Positions 16,644-24,703 of a stretch of DNA of 44,476 nt are shown here, piece by piece. Numbering within the stretch: position 1 is the first letter of the stretch; each line of letters begins with the position of its first letter. The position numbers were made by a program, and so were the translations under genes. This DNA is from Elizabethkingia sp. YR214. Its GTDB lineage: Bacteria > Bacteroidota > Bacteroidia > Flavobacteriales > Weeksellaceae. The DNA is taken from the NCBI RefSeq assembly GCF_003058195.1, contig NZ_QBUH01000014.1:1-44476 (forward strand), written 5' to 3'. Below the pieces are notes generated by a model. That model made no database searches, was not told the DNA's origin, and saw only the letters and a program-made list of their open reading frames with translations.

Positions 16644-16672
16644 TAATTTTGTTATTTGTAATAATTATAAAT
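16644..16672 (+). promoter_or_regulatory. Promoter and iron-box-like palindrome of the TonB receptor
   Basis: The -7 element TAATTTTG (16644-16651) is immediately followed by a 9-1-9 palindrome, ATTTGTAAT-A-ATTATAAAT (16654-16672), with 8 of 9 positions paired. The palindrome reaches within one base of the ATG, so a bound repressor would block start-site access. The 15 bases 16652-16666 are identical to 23862-23876, in front of the second iron operon. Fur-type control is inferred. Confidence 0.55.
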
Positions 16673-16673
16673 A

Positions 16674-19034
16674 ATGAAGTCATATCAGCGTGTTTTTATC
16701 TTTCTTATCATGGTAGTGTCGACCTCCCTTATCAGGGCACAAGATTCGGGTTTTTGGATTCAGGGTGTTGTACAGGATCATACTAAACAGGGGCTAAACG
16801 GAGTAAATGTTTTTGTTGAAAATACAAAAATTAAAACACAAACCGACCAAAATGGAAATTTTAGAATTGCTTACAAGAGGGGGGAGGCAACATTGGTATT
16901 TAGCCTGGAGGGCTATAAAAAGTCCAGAAAGAAAGTTAGTTTTAGTAGCGAAGCTTCTGATTTAATAATTCAGCTGGCCGATGATCAGTCGGTTGTAAAG
17001 GAAGTTACAGTACATGGTAAAGGAAAAGTAAAAGCACTGCAGGACGGTGCTTTCACTGTTAATGCTATAGACGTTGCCAAGCTTGCCAATACTACAGCAG
17101 ATCTTAATCAGGTTCTGAACAGAACTACGGGGATTAAAGTTCGCCAGCAAGGTGGGGTGGGTTCAGATTACAATTTCTCTATCAACGGTATGTCTGGTAA
17201 AGCGGTGAAATTCTTTATAGACGGAGTTCCTTTAGAAATGTTGGGAAAAGGTGTAGACCTGAGTACACTGCCTGTAAATATGGCAGACCGCGTAGAGATT
17301 TATAAAGGCGTGGTTCCGGTTCATCTGAGTACAGATGCTATGGGGGGAGCTGTAAATATTATAAGCCCTTCGGCAAGTAAAAATTACCTGGATGCAGGTA
17401 TCAGCATCGGATCTTTTAATACCCAGCGTATCAACCTGAATGGACAGATCAAAGATGATAAGACTGGCATTATCCTGCGTATCAATAGTTTTTATAACCA
17501 TTCGGACAATAACTATCTGATGAAGGATATGAAAATATGGAATGCAGCCAAAAACGAATACGAGCTCAGAAATGTAAAACGCTTTAACGACAGATATCAA
17601 TCCGTTTTTGGTATGGCTGAGGTTGGAATCGAAAACAAAAGCTGGGCAGATTCCTTCTTTGTAGGAATGTCTCAATCCCTTTTCGATAAACAGATACAGA
17701 CCGGTTCCAATCAGGAAGTAGTGTATGGTGGAGTAAAGCAAAATGGAGAGGCTTATAATTACTTTATGAAATATAAAAAGGCCAATCTTTTTAATGATCG
17801 TCTGGACCTGAATGTTTATGCAGGTTTCTCTAAAAGTATTCAGAAAGCAACAGATACCCTTATGCGTAAGTATAGCTGGGATGGTAGCTTTGAGCCCTCC
17901 GCTTCGAGTGAAAAAGGTGGCAAAAGTATAATGATGCAGTATGAAGACCGTGTTTATTCACAATTGGGAGCTACTTACAGAATTGCAGAACATCATAAGC
18001 TTATTTTTAATTATGTACTCGATTATATTAAGAATACTACATTTAATTCGCTTGATGAAAAGAAAGAAAATATTGATCCGGCTAAGATGACAAAACAAAT
18101 TGTGTCTATGGCTTATCAGCAAGATTTTTTCAACAAACACTGGACGAACGTCTTTTTTGGTAAATATTATCGGGTAGGACTTCAGAAAATGGTTTTTGAC
18201 CAGGCGACCAGAACTGATAATCCGGTAAAAGATAATTTCAGTAGTTGGGGTTACGGTTTTGCAACAACTGTGAAAATTCTGAGAGGACTGGGCGCAAAAG
18301 GATCTTTTGAGCGTTCCTATCGTTTGGTAGAGCCTCAGGAAATCTTTGGAGATGGTGTTGCTGTCACAAGTAACATGAATGTGAAACCTGAAACCAGCAA
18401 TAATGTAAATGTTGGATTATATTACAATCACCAATGGGGAGCGCATGCATTCAGAGTAGAAGGTGCCGGATATATACGCGATACGAAAGACTTTATCTAT
18501 ACTGTTCCAAACCTTTTTAACAGCACCTTTAAATACGAAAACCTGTCCAATATCTTTACAAGAGGACTGGAAGGAGAGCTTAGTTACCAATACAAAAGGC
18601 TCCTGAATGTATTGATGAATGTAAGCTATAACAAAGCTTATGATAATACTAAATTTGCCAATAACAGTGAAGATGTTGTTTCGGCAACCTATAAAAAAGA
18701 TGTTCCCAACCAACCCTGGTTATTTGGTAATGTAAATATAAGTTTGGGGAAAGACAACTGGCTGCAGAAAGACAGTCGGGTAGAGTTGTACTACGGATTA
18801 CAAATGACCGAATGGTTCTACAAGAACTGGCAATCCTATGGTAATCCACGGAATATTCCGATTATCCCAAGACAAACCCTGCATAACATAGGTATCAGCT
18901 ATTCCATGAAAAACGGAAGATACAATCTGGCATTCGATGTTACCAACCTTGGCGATGCACTGGCGTATGACAATTTCAAACTTCAGAAACAGGGACGTGC
19001 TTTCTATGTAAAATTCAGATACCTACTTAAGTAA
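16674..19034 (+). CDS. TonB-dependent siderophore receptor (XusA-like)
   Basis: 786 aa. A signal peptide (about 1-22, LIRAQD) is followed by a CarboxypepD_reg-like domain (29-110, IQGVVQDHTKQGLNGVNVFVENT, DQNGNFRI). The plug (about 115-235) includes LNQVLNRTTGIKVRQQGGVG, FIDGVPLEML and AMGGAVNI, and a barrel extends to the C terminus (YVKFRYLLK). The next gene, 5 bases downstream, is a DUF4374-like lipoprotein. That pairing is the hallmark of Bacteroidota xenosiderophore systems such as XusAB of Bacteroides thetaiotaomicron. It probably imports a ferric siderophore made by other bacteria. The exact siderophore cannot be read from sequence. Confidence 0.85.
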   Translation: MKSYQRVFIFLIMVVSTSLIRAQDSGFWIQGVVQDHTKQGLNGVNVFVENTKIKTQTDQNGNFRIAYKRGEATLVFSLEGYKKSRKKVSFSSEASDLIIQLADDQSVVKEVTVHGKGKVKALQDGAFTVNAIDVAKLANTTADLNQVLNRTTGIKVRQQGGVGSDYNFSINGMSGKAVKFFIDGVPLEMLGKGVDLSTLPVNMADRVEIYKGVVPVHLSTDAMGGAVNIISPSASKNYLDAGISIGSFNTQRINLNGQIKDDKTGIILRINSFYNHSDNNYLMKDMKIWNAAKNEYELRNVKRFNDRYQSVFGMAEVGIENKSWADSFFVGMSQSLFDKQIQTGSNQEVVYGGVKQNGEAYNYFMKYKKANLFNDRLDLNVYAGFSKSIQKATDTLMRKYSWDGSFEPSASSEKGGKSIMMQYEDRVYSQLGATYRIAEHHKLIFNYVLDYIKNTTFNSLDEKKENIDPAKMTKQIVSMAYQQDFFNKHWTNVFFGKYYRVGLQKMVFDQATRTDNPVKDNFSSWGYGFATTVKILRGLGAKGSFERSYRLVEPQEIFGDGVAVTSNMNVKPETSNNVNVGLYYNHQWGAHAFRVEGAGYIRDTKDFIYTVPNLFNSTFKYENLSNIFTRGLEGELSYQYKRLLNVLMNVSYNKAYDNTKFANNSEDVVSATYKKDVPNQPWLFGNVNISLGKDNWLQKDSRVELYYGLQMTEWFYKNWQSYGNPRNIPIIPRQTLHNIGISYSMKNGRYNLAFDVTNLGDALAYDNFKLQKQGRAFYVKFRYLLK

Positions 19035-19039
19035 AAACT

Positions 19040-20242
19040 ATGATACAATATTTCAGAAACAGCATATTTTTAATACTCGCGTCTTTAATCATTATCAGCT
19101 GTGAGCGTGAACCTGGGTCCGGAAGTACCGGAAGCGGTGAAAAAGACTATAAATATTTCCTGCTTTCAGCTTTAGGAAGCTGGCCGAATACCGTACACTA
19201 TATGACGGCTACCAATGACCTTACAAAAGGTGAAATGGATATTACCAAAGAAGGGGACGAAATCAATTCCAAAGGAACCTACTCTTATATTGTGAAGAAC
19301 GGGTTTATATACAATTACAAAACCGATCAGGGAGTATTTAAAAAGTTTAAATATACCCAAGACAGGCTTACAACGGTAAAAGAAGTTCCATATACTTATA
19401 TCAGCGATATTTCCGGTTATACCTGGATAGATGCAGATACTTTGCTATTGACAGGTGAAACAGGTGATGGTCAGCATATACGTTACACTATTTTTAGAGC
19501 ATCCGATCTTAGTGTTATACGTCAGGGAGAGATTGAAGGATTTCCGCCATTCCCGAGTGGATACAATTTCTTGATGTCGGGTGCTGTCACGTATATAGAT
19601 GGACAGGTCTATTTACAATATAGTTTCCGTGATGGTAAATGGTTGACACCGCAATACTATAACCTTGCGGTAATAGACTACAAAACCTTCAAAGTAAAGA
19701 ATTCTGTAAGCGATAGCCGAAGTGTTGGGGTATCTAATGGTTCTCCATATTTCAGGACTGCTTTTACAAAAGATAAAGAAGCTTTTTATTATACTTGCTT
19801 TCCTCGTACAGGTGCAGGAACAGGCAAAATTTCACTACTCAGAGCGCTTAAAGGCGCAACTGAACCGGATGCCGGTTACGAGCTTAATCTTACGGAGCTT
19901 GTTGGCGGGAAGTCTCTGGAAACTGCAATAGACTATATTGGTAATAACAAAATAGTAATTTTGTATCGGGATCCGGCATTAGGAAACAGTTATAACGGTC
20001 GCTATGCTATTGTTGATATTGAAACCAGACAATTGGTTCGTGTATTGGATGAATTGCCAGGTGATGAACCTTATGAACAAGGCTTTTTCGTTCAGGATAA
20101 AAAACTATATATTGCTCTAAATGCTAGCAAAGGCGGTAACTATGTATGGATTTATGACCCACAGACAGATAAGACGTCCAAAGGGATGAAGCTTCCGGAT
20201 CGTATTTCCGGCTTTGCCCGCTTCGATAAATTCTATGATTAA
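19040..20242 (+). CDS. DUF4374-type surface lipoprotein (XusB-like siderophore binder)
   Basis: 400 aa. A lipobox, LIIISC (C21), is followed by an acidic Gly/Ser linker, a frequent surface-export signal in Bacteroidota. The mature region has repeated beta-propeller-like strands: YTYISDISGYTWIDADTLLLTGETG, YLQYSFRDG, VWIYDPQTDKTSKGM. DUF4374 proteins next to a TonB receptor include the xenosiderophore-binding XusB of Bacteroides; this assignment rests on fold pattern and gene order. It starts 5 bases after the receptor stop and is followed by a terminator. Its expected job is to capture ferric siderophore at the surface and pass it to the receptor. Confidence 0.8.
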   Translation: MIQYFRNSIFLILASLIIISCEREPGSGSTGSGEKDYKYFLLSALGSWPNTVHYMTATNDLTKGEMDITKEGDEINSKGTYSYIVKNGFIYNYKTDQGVFKKFKYTQDRLTTVKEVPYTYISDISGYTWIDADTLLLTGETGDGQHIRYTIFRASDLSVIRQGEIEGFPPFPSGYNFLMSGAVTYIDGQVYLQYSFRDGKWLTPQYYNLAVIDYKTFKVKNSVSDSRSVGVSNGSPYFRTAFTKDKEAFYYTCFPRTGAGTGKISLLRALKGATEPDAGYELNLTELVGGKSLETAIDYIGNNKIVILYRDPALGNSYNGRYAIVDIETRQLVRVLDELPGDEPYEQGFFVQDKKLYIALNASKGGNYVWIYDPQTDKTSKGMKLPDRISGFARFDKFYD

Positions 20243-20306
20243 TTTCTAAAATAGGAATTTATAAAATATGGTATATATTCTAATTAAATAGAATTTATAC
20301 TCAATT

Positions 20307-20344
20307 AAAAAACTGTTTTCAAAATTATTGAGAACAGTTTTTTT
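20307..20344 (+). terminator. Terminator of the receptor/DUF4374 operon
   Basis: AAAAAACTGTTTTC (20307-20320) pairs, with one mismatch, with GAGAACAGTTTTTT (20330-20343), giving a stem flanked by A and T runs. It works for the plus-strand operon and could act in both directions. Confidence 0.75.
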
Positions 20345-20404
20345 GTTTCTATGAGAAAAGTAAACTCTTCAACTCAGTTCAGAGTGACAAGATCACCTAA
20401 TTAA

Positions 20405-20433
20405 AAATGACCGGAAGAACTCTCCGGTCATTT
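20405..20433 (-). terminator. Terminator of the PepSY/receptor operon
   Basis: AAATGACCGGA (20405-20415) and TCCGGTCATTT (20423-20433) are perfect 11-bp arms with a 7-base loop. On the minus strand T-rich sequence follows. It sits 35 bases beyond the stop of the minus-strand beta-barrel receptor. Confidence 0.75.
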
Positions 20434-20467
20434 ACAGCTATCAGATAGCTTTTTATGATGTGGTGAT

Positions 20468-22591
20468 TTAAAGCTTGTAATTGAATGAAAGTGTTACCAC
20501 CCGGCTATCCAGATTGTATTTTTGTCGGATTGTAGAACTAAAATTATTCCCGGTTACACGATAGTTATTTGTTTTTAATAAGTCTGTTACCGCTAGTTTT
20601 ACCGTCGCTTTATCTTTCCATAATGTCTTAGAAACTCCCAATGTCAGGTCAAAGTAAGCATCGCGGATAAACAAGCCAATATTTGATTTAGAAAAATATT
20701 GAGCATTAGCCTCTGCTTTTACACCCTTTGCAATACTGAAACTGTTTTGTGCATTTAATGTAAATGCCAATTGTGAGCTGTTTACAGAGTAGTTCTGGTA
20801 ATTGCCTTTATACTCATTGTTGAATACATTAAGCATTGAGGTTAGCGACCACCAGTTTAAAAGCTTTGTAGTGGCTGTAATGTTGGCACCATATACATAA
20901 GACTTGTTCAGGTTGTCCTGAGTCTTAACCAGAATTCCGGTGTCCGGCTGGTAGTTGTAGACTTCCGTCATTACATCATTTGTAACGCTAAAGTAAGCCG
21001 ATGCTATAATGTATTTTCCCCAGGTATAACCTAATTCTGTTGCATGTGTAAATTCCGGATTCAGATTTGGATTCCCTTGCCAGTAGTTAAATGGATCATC
21101 ATAAAAACGGAATGGGTTCAGGTCGAAGTGGCTTGGTCTGTTGATTCTTTTACTGTATGATGCGTAGAATCCATGCTTATCATTCATCTGGTATTTAATC
21201 GATGCACTTGGGAACAGATTGGTATAATCCCTTTTTCGCTGCTCCTGGGAAGTTTTCTGATTAATATCCGTGTGTGTCATTTCCGCCCTCAATCCTAGTT
21301 GGAATGTCCATTTGGTTAGATTTAGCTTGTAGTTAGCATATAATGCATGTATTTGCTCTTTGTAAACATATTCATTACTTGCTTTATCATCGTTTATCCA
21401 TTCTTCACCCTGCTGTATAAAATATTCAGAAGGATTTTTATTAGACTTTACAGTGGATTTTAGCCCTGTTTCCAGGTTATGCATTTCACTGAAAGGTAAT
21501 GTGAAATCAACTTTAGCATTAAAAACTTTCAGGCGGGAAGCAATGCTGCCCCTTCTGTTGTTAAACTTCTCTGTTCCCTGATTTACCAACGCGTCTGAAA
21601 GCTGATTCTGACGGGAAGTGAAACGCGAGGTTTCGTATTCCAGATCAACATCTACTTTATAATCTTTATCGTTGAAGATGTGTGTACCTTTTAGATTATA
21701 GGTGTAATCGTACCAGTTCTCTTTGCTTTTGTTATCCGATAGTACATGAGCAAACAAATTATCAACAGGCTGATATATTTTGTTTTCACCTCTCGAAAAA
21801 TCTTCATATCGTCCTATTTTAGCATCGAATAAAGCACCAATAGTCATCTTGTCGCTGAATGCGTAATCAGCACCAAATTTAAAATTATTGGAAGTTAAAG
21901 GTTCATTGGTTATTGAATTCTGATCTGTTCTCCGTGTCATCTGCTGAGGTTGTTTTTCATCGAAGAAAACCTGACTAAAGTTTCGCTTTTCTTCCTCGCC
22001 TCGGAAAGTATAGCTGTAATCTCCATATAGAGATAACTTTTTATGTGTATAATTTAGGCTTAGTCCGGTATTAATTCTGTTTTTTCGACCTCTTCCGCCG
22101 TTCAGATAATAGTTACCACTAAGCCCTTCCAGAGAACTTTTTTTCAGTATAATATTAATAATACCTGCATTTCCGGCAGCATCATATTTGGAAGAAGGAT
22201 TAGCAATAATTTCAATATTCTTTACCAGTGTAGAGTTTGTAGAACGCAACAGATTGGCCAGTTCCTTAGTCGATAGAGAGCTCAGTTTACCGTTAATCAT
22301 TACACTAACTCCCTTTTTACCGCGTAAAGATAGCTCGCCTTCCTGCGAAACCACTACACCTGGTGTTTTTCCTAATAACTCCAGTACAGTGGTACCGTCA
22401 GATAGTACACTGTTTTCTACATTAAAAATCATTTTATCAGCCTTTTGCTGGAAGACCGCTTTGCTGCCTTTTACTATAACGCCGCTAATTTCTGCTGTTT
22501 TTTCAGTCTGTAAAGAATCGTTTTGACTTTCCGTCTGCCCGTAGGCATTCAGGCTAGCCATTAGAGGTAACCATATATAGTGTTTCTTCAT
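20468..22591 (-). CDS. TonB-dependent receptor, outer-membrane beta-barrel family
   Basis: 707 aa with a signal peptide (about 1-18, LNAYGQ). It lacks a CarboxypepD_reg domain and starts with a plug-like region: ISGVIVKGSKAVFQQKADKMIFNV, LLGKTPGVVVSQEGELSLRGKKGVSVMINGK, then NPSSKYDAAGNAGIINI. These are characteristic of the OMP_b-brl_3-type receptors of Bacteroidota. The barrel ends at a C-terminal NYKL. It follows the PepSY gene by 10 bases and so shares its iron-box-like promoter. It converges on the DUF4374 operon. A second iron/siderophore transport role is the likeliest reading. Confidence 0.85.
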   Translation of the reverse strand: MKKHYIWLPLMASLNAYGQTESQNDSLQTEKTAEISGVIVKGSKAVFQQKADKMIFNVENSVLSDGTTVLELLGKTPGVVVSQEGELSLRGKKGVSVMINGKLSSLSTKELANLLRSTNSTLVKNIEIIANPSSKYDAAGNAGIINIILKKSSLEGLSGNYYLNGGRGRKNRINTGLSLNYTHKKLSLYGDYSYTFRGEEEKRNFSQVFFDEKQPQQMTRRTDQNSITNEPLTSNNFKFGADYAFSDKMTIGALFDAKIGRYEDFSRGENKIYQPVDNLFAHVLSDNKSKENWYDYTYNLKGTHIFNDKDYKVDVDLEYETSRFTSRQNQLSDALVNQGTEKFNNRRGSIASRLKVFNAKVDFTLPFSEMHNLETGLKSTVKSNKNPSEYFIQQGEEWINDDKASNEYVYKEQIHALYANYKLNLTKWTFQLGLRAEMTHTDINQKTSQEQRKRDYTNLFPSASIKYQMNDKHGFYASYSKRINRPSHFDLNPFRFYDDPFNYWQGNPNLNPEFTHATELGYTWGKYIIASAYFSVTNDVMTEVYNYQPDTGILVKTQDNLNKSYVYGANITATTKLLNWWSLTSMLNVFNNEYKGNYQNYSVNSSQLAFTLNAQNSFSIAKGVKAEANAQYFSKSNIGLFIRDAYFDLTLGVSKTLWKDKATVKLAVTDLLKTNNYRVTGNNFSSTIRQKYNLDSRVVTLSFNYKL

Positions 22592-22601
22592 GATAATGGA
22601 T

Positions 22602-23810
22602 TTAGGTTGTTGTTTTCTTTTTATTTCTCCGGCCCCACCAAATCATAAATCCGGTTATTGGCAATGAAGCACAGAATAAGCTCATGATAAAAGCCAATAT
22701 TTTTCCTGGCATTCCGAAGAATGCTCCTACATGCAAATCATAAGTAGCATCGGTAGCTTTCTGAGCCATTAATTTATCCTCATGAGGACGATTAAACAGA
22801 AGCTTCCCTGAGTGTTCATCGAAAATCATCAGAGACGAATCACCATAAGTAAATTCTTTTTCTTTTATCCGGATGCTTAGGTTATCATGCTTGTGATCGG
22901 CTTCGGCGTGATCTTCCAGATCTATTCCAAAAGAATGCGCTTTCGGATAATGAGTTTTGACCTGCTCTATAATGCGGTCTATAGTAGTGATTCTTTCTGC
23001 AGATTCTGGTGCGGTTGTTTTGTACTGACTGTAATCTGGCGTAGCAGAGGAAAAGCCGTTGAGTAATACATATACCCACATTTGGGTAATACGGAACGAA
23101 TACATAATACCGGTAATGGCAACAATAATAGCGAGGAAAGAGGCATAGAAACCAAGGATGTTGTGTACGTCGTAGTTTTTGCGCCGCCAGCCTTTTACTT
23201 TTTCCCAGCGGAACCAAAGACGCTGTTTGCGCATTTTTTTATTCTTCGGCCACCACAGGATAATACCTGTAACAAGCATTATCACAAATATAATAGTGGA
23301 AACACCTACAATTGTACCGCCAATGTTATTGTTCAATAGCAATGAACGATGTAATTCCATGCAGATAAAAAAAGGATTTTTCTTTATGTCATATATCGCC
23401 AGTACCTTGCCTGTATATTGGTTTACGTAAATGTTTTTGTAAACAAGAATGCTGTTGAAAAAATTCCAACCATCAGGATTCCCTTTAACCAAACCAAATT
23501 CATAGGATCGGGCAGGGTCTATAGGAATAGTAACCTCCTCTGTTTTTATGATTTCGTTTTTCAGTTGAGCGTTAACGATATCTTTTAATTCGTGTATTGG
23601 GATTGGTTTCTTGTGCTGGATATCTTTTTCTCCATGAAAGATGTGTTCTTTTCGCATTACAGCAGTAATGTCTTCATTGAAAACGAAAAATGCGCCAGAA
23701 AGAGAAACAATGAGTACTATAATGCCGGTGATAAGGCCGAGCCACAAGTGGGCTTTCAGAATATATTTCTTAAATCTACCTTTAGATTTCTTTTTATCTG
23801 GCTGTTGCAT
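22602..23810 (-). CDS. PepSY-associated membrane protein, siderophore-iron reductase type (XusC-like)
   Basis: 402 aa. Four transmembrane helices are visible: about 21-45 (LWLGLITGIIVLIVSLSGAF), 163-186, 216-240 and 370-392. Two extracytoplasmic PepSY-like regions lie between them, with His residues conserved in the family (ICMELHRSLLL, YDVHNILGF, DLHVGAFFG). The family is tied to ferric-siderophore uptake, where the His residues are proposed to hold haem for iron reduction. In Bacteroides, XusC of the xenosiderophore locus belongs here. It heads a two-gene operon with the beta-barrel receptor and has its own iron-box-like promoter. Confidence 0.85.
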   Translation of the reverse strand: MQQPDKKKSKGRFKKYILKAHLWLGLITGIIVLIVSLSGAFFVFNEDITAVMRKEHIFHGEKDIQHKKPIPIHELKDIVNAQLKNEIIKTEEVTIPIDPARSYEFGLVKGNPDGWNFFNSILVYKNIYVNQYTGKVLAIYDIKKNPFFICMELHRSLLLNNNIGGTIVGVSTIIFVIMLVTGIILWWPKNKKMRKQRLWFRWEKVKGWRRKNYDVHNILGFYASFLAIIVAITGIMYSFRITQMWVYVLLNGFSSATPDYSQYKTTAPESAERITTIDRIIEQVKTHYPKAHSFGIDLEDHAEADHKHDNLSIRIKEKEFTYGDSSLMIFDEHSGKLLFNRPHEDKLMAQKATDATYDLHVGAFFGMPGKILAFIMSLFCASLPITGFMIWWGRRNKKKTTT

Positions 23811-23850
23811 TCTTTATAGCTATTTAGTCTTATTAAAAATAAATAAACGA

Positions 23851-23882
23851 CAAATATAGCTTTATTTGTAATAATTCTAAAC
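23851..23882 (-). promoter_or_regulatory. Promoter and iron-box-like motif of the PepSY operon
   Basis: On the minus strand the -7 element TATATTTG is the reverse complement of 23851-23858. Directly upstream lies ATTTGTAAT-A-ATTCTAAAC (23864-23882, plus-strand reading). It shares 15 identical bases with the motif before the XusA-like receptor and overlaps the expected -33/spacer region. A common iron-responsive repressor is inferred. Confidence 0.5.
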
Positions 23883-23973
23883 AGAGTGAGAACTTTATTT
23901 TGCCTGAAAAACCTGATTTTTATTAGGCTTAAAGGATAAGAGAGGGAAGTTGTTTGCAGTAATTAAGAAATAG

Positions 23974-23997
23974 AAAAGGATGCTTTAGCATCCTTTT
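23974..23997 (-). terminator. Terminator abutting the cystine-rich peptide gene
   Basis: AAAAGGATGC (23974-23983) and GCATCCTTTT (23988-23997) are perfect 10-bp arms around TTTA. On the minus strand the hairpin begins at the base right after the TAA stop (23998-24000) and ends in four T. Confidence 0.85.
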
Positions 23998-24165
23998 TTA
24001 AAATTCAGTACATTCAGGTAAATATTCCATTTCAGTTGTTTTCTGGCAAACCCCAAAGCAACATGCATAATTCCCACCGGGTCTACAGTCATTGGATGTG
24101 TGGCATTGTCCTCTTTCACCACTTCCCTTAATACCTTTTAAATCTTTTTTTGATAACTTTTTCAT
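23998..24165 (-). CDS. Small leader-bearing peptide with cystine-knot-like spacing
   Basis: 55 aa. The N terminus MKKLSKKDLKGIKGSG resembles the leader of the 'bacteriocin-like' peptides of Chryseobacterium/Elizabethkingia. The core has six cysteines at 21, 27, 35, 36, 40 and 52, that is C-x5-C-x7-CC-x3-C-x11-C, which falls within the inhibitor cystine knot pattern. There is no hydrophobic signal peptide, so export would need a leader-recognising transporter; none is in the window. It lies 87 bases downstream of a paralogous peptide gene on the same strand and ends at a terminator. Function unknown: antimicrobial, signalling or metal-binding peptide are options. Confidence 0.75.
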   Translation of the reverse strand: MKKLSKKDLKGIKGSGERGQCHTSNDCRPGGNYACCFGVCQKTTEMEYLPECTEF

Positions 24166-24252
24166 AATAAATTATTTATTTGGTCTGTAAATATAAAGAC
24201 AATTCTCTATATAGTGATTTAATATGATGAAATAATTGAAAAAATAAAGATT

Positions 24253-24435
24253 TTAGCATTTAATTCTATCCAGATCGTCAACAGCTTTTTGCATATCGTC
24301 GACACTTGTATAGTTATCAAAGCACAAACCATAACTAACACCACAAGAAGCTGTATGATTATACCACATACTGCATGCTGCACTACCTTTTATATTTTTA
24401 AGATCATTTCTTGAAAGTTGTCGTAATTTTTTCAT
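24253..24435 (-). CDS. Small leader-bearing cysteine peptide, paralogue
   Basis: 60 aa. The leader MKKLRQLSRNDLKNIKGS matches that of the peptide at 23998-24165 (shared MKKL, K/NDLK, IKGS). The 42-residue core holds four cysteines (21, 31, 38, 60), the last one C-terminal, and an acidic helix-like tail (SVDDMQKAVDDLDRI). The four-cysteine core differs strongly from the neighbour, as is usual for leader-sharing precursor families. Both genes have the same immediate upstream context (TTTATTATG). Probably a precursor peptide of the bacteriocin-like family; no modifying enzyme is adjacent. Confidence 0.7.
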   Translation of the reverse strand: MKKLRQLSRNDLKNIKGSAACSMWYNHTASCGVSYGLCFDNYTSVDDMQKAVDDLDRIKC

Positions 24436-24670
24436 AATAAAATTTTTTTGATTCAGCTTTCAAATTATAGATATATTCATCAATCAACAAATAAATAAGC
24501 CAATACTTTTCCCCTAAAGAGTAGCTGACTCATAATCAGCAAACCTCTAAAAGCTGGAGATTATAACTAACATACTTGTAATCTGCTGATTTAATATGAC
24601 TTTTAAATGTGCTTCAGCCCAAATCAGAGAAATATTTAGGTTCTCATTTATAAGCTAATTATATTAAAGA

Positions 24671-24694
24671 GGCTTTGCCTTTTCCAGCAAAGCC
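24671..24694 (-). terminator. Hairpin after the PheRS-like gene
   Basis: GGCTTTGC (24671-24678) and GCAAAGCC (24687-24694) are perfect arms, 9 bases beyond the stop codon. On the minus strand TCTTTAATAT follows. It separates the synthetase gene from the peptide genes, which therefore likely have their own promoter. The rest of 24436-24703 shows no gene. Confidence 0.65.
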
Positions 24695-24703
24695 CCCTAA
24701 AAT

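Noticed and set aside
22885-23859. Several frames on both strands over the PepSY gene
   Set aside because: All lie within the PepSY coding region or its start; none carries a motif, and the PepSY frame has clear family residues.
24534-24591. Inverted repeat AATCAGCA / TGCTGATT between the PheRS-like and peptide genes
   Set aside because: Eight-base arms more than 40 bases apart in AT-rich DNA are common by chance. No tract or reading frame adds support.
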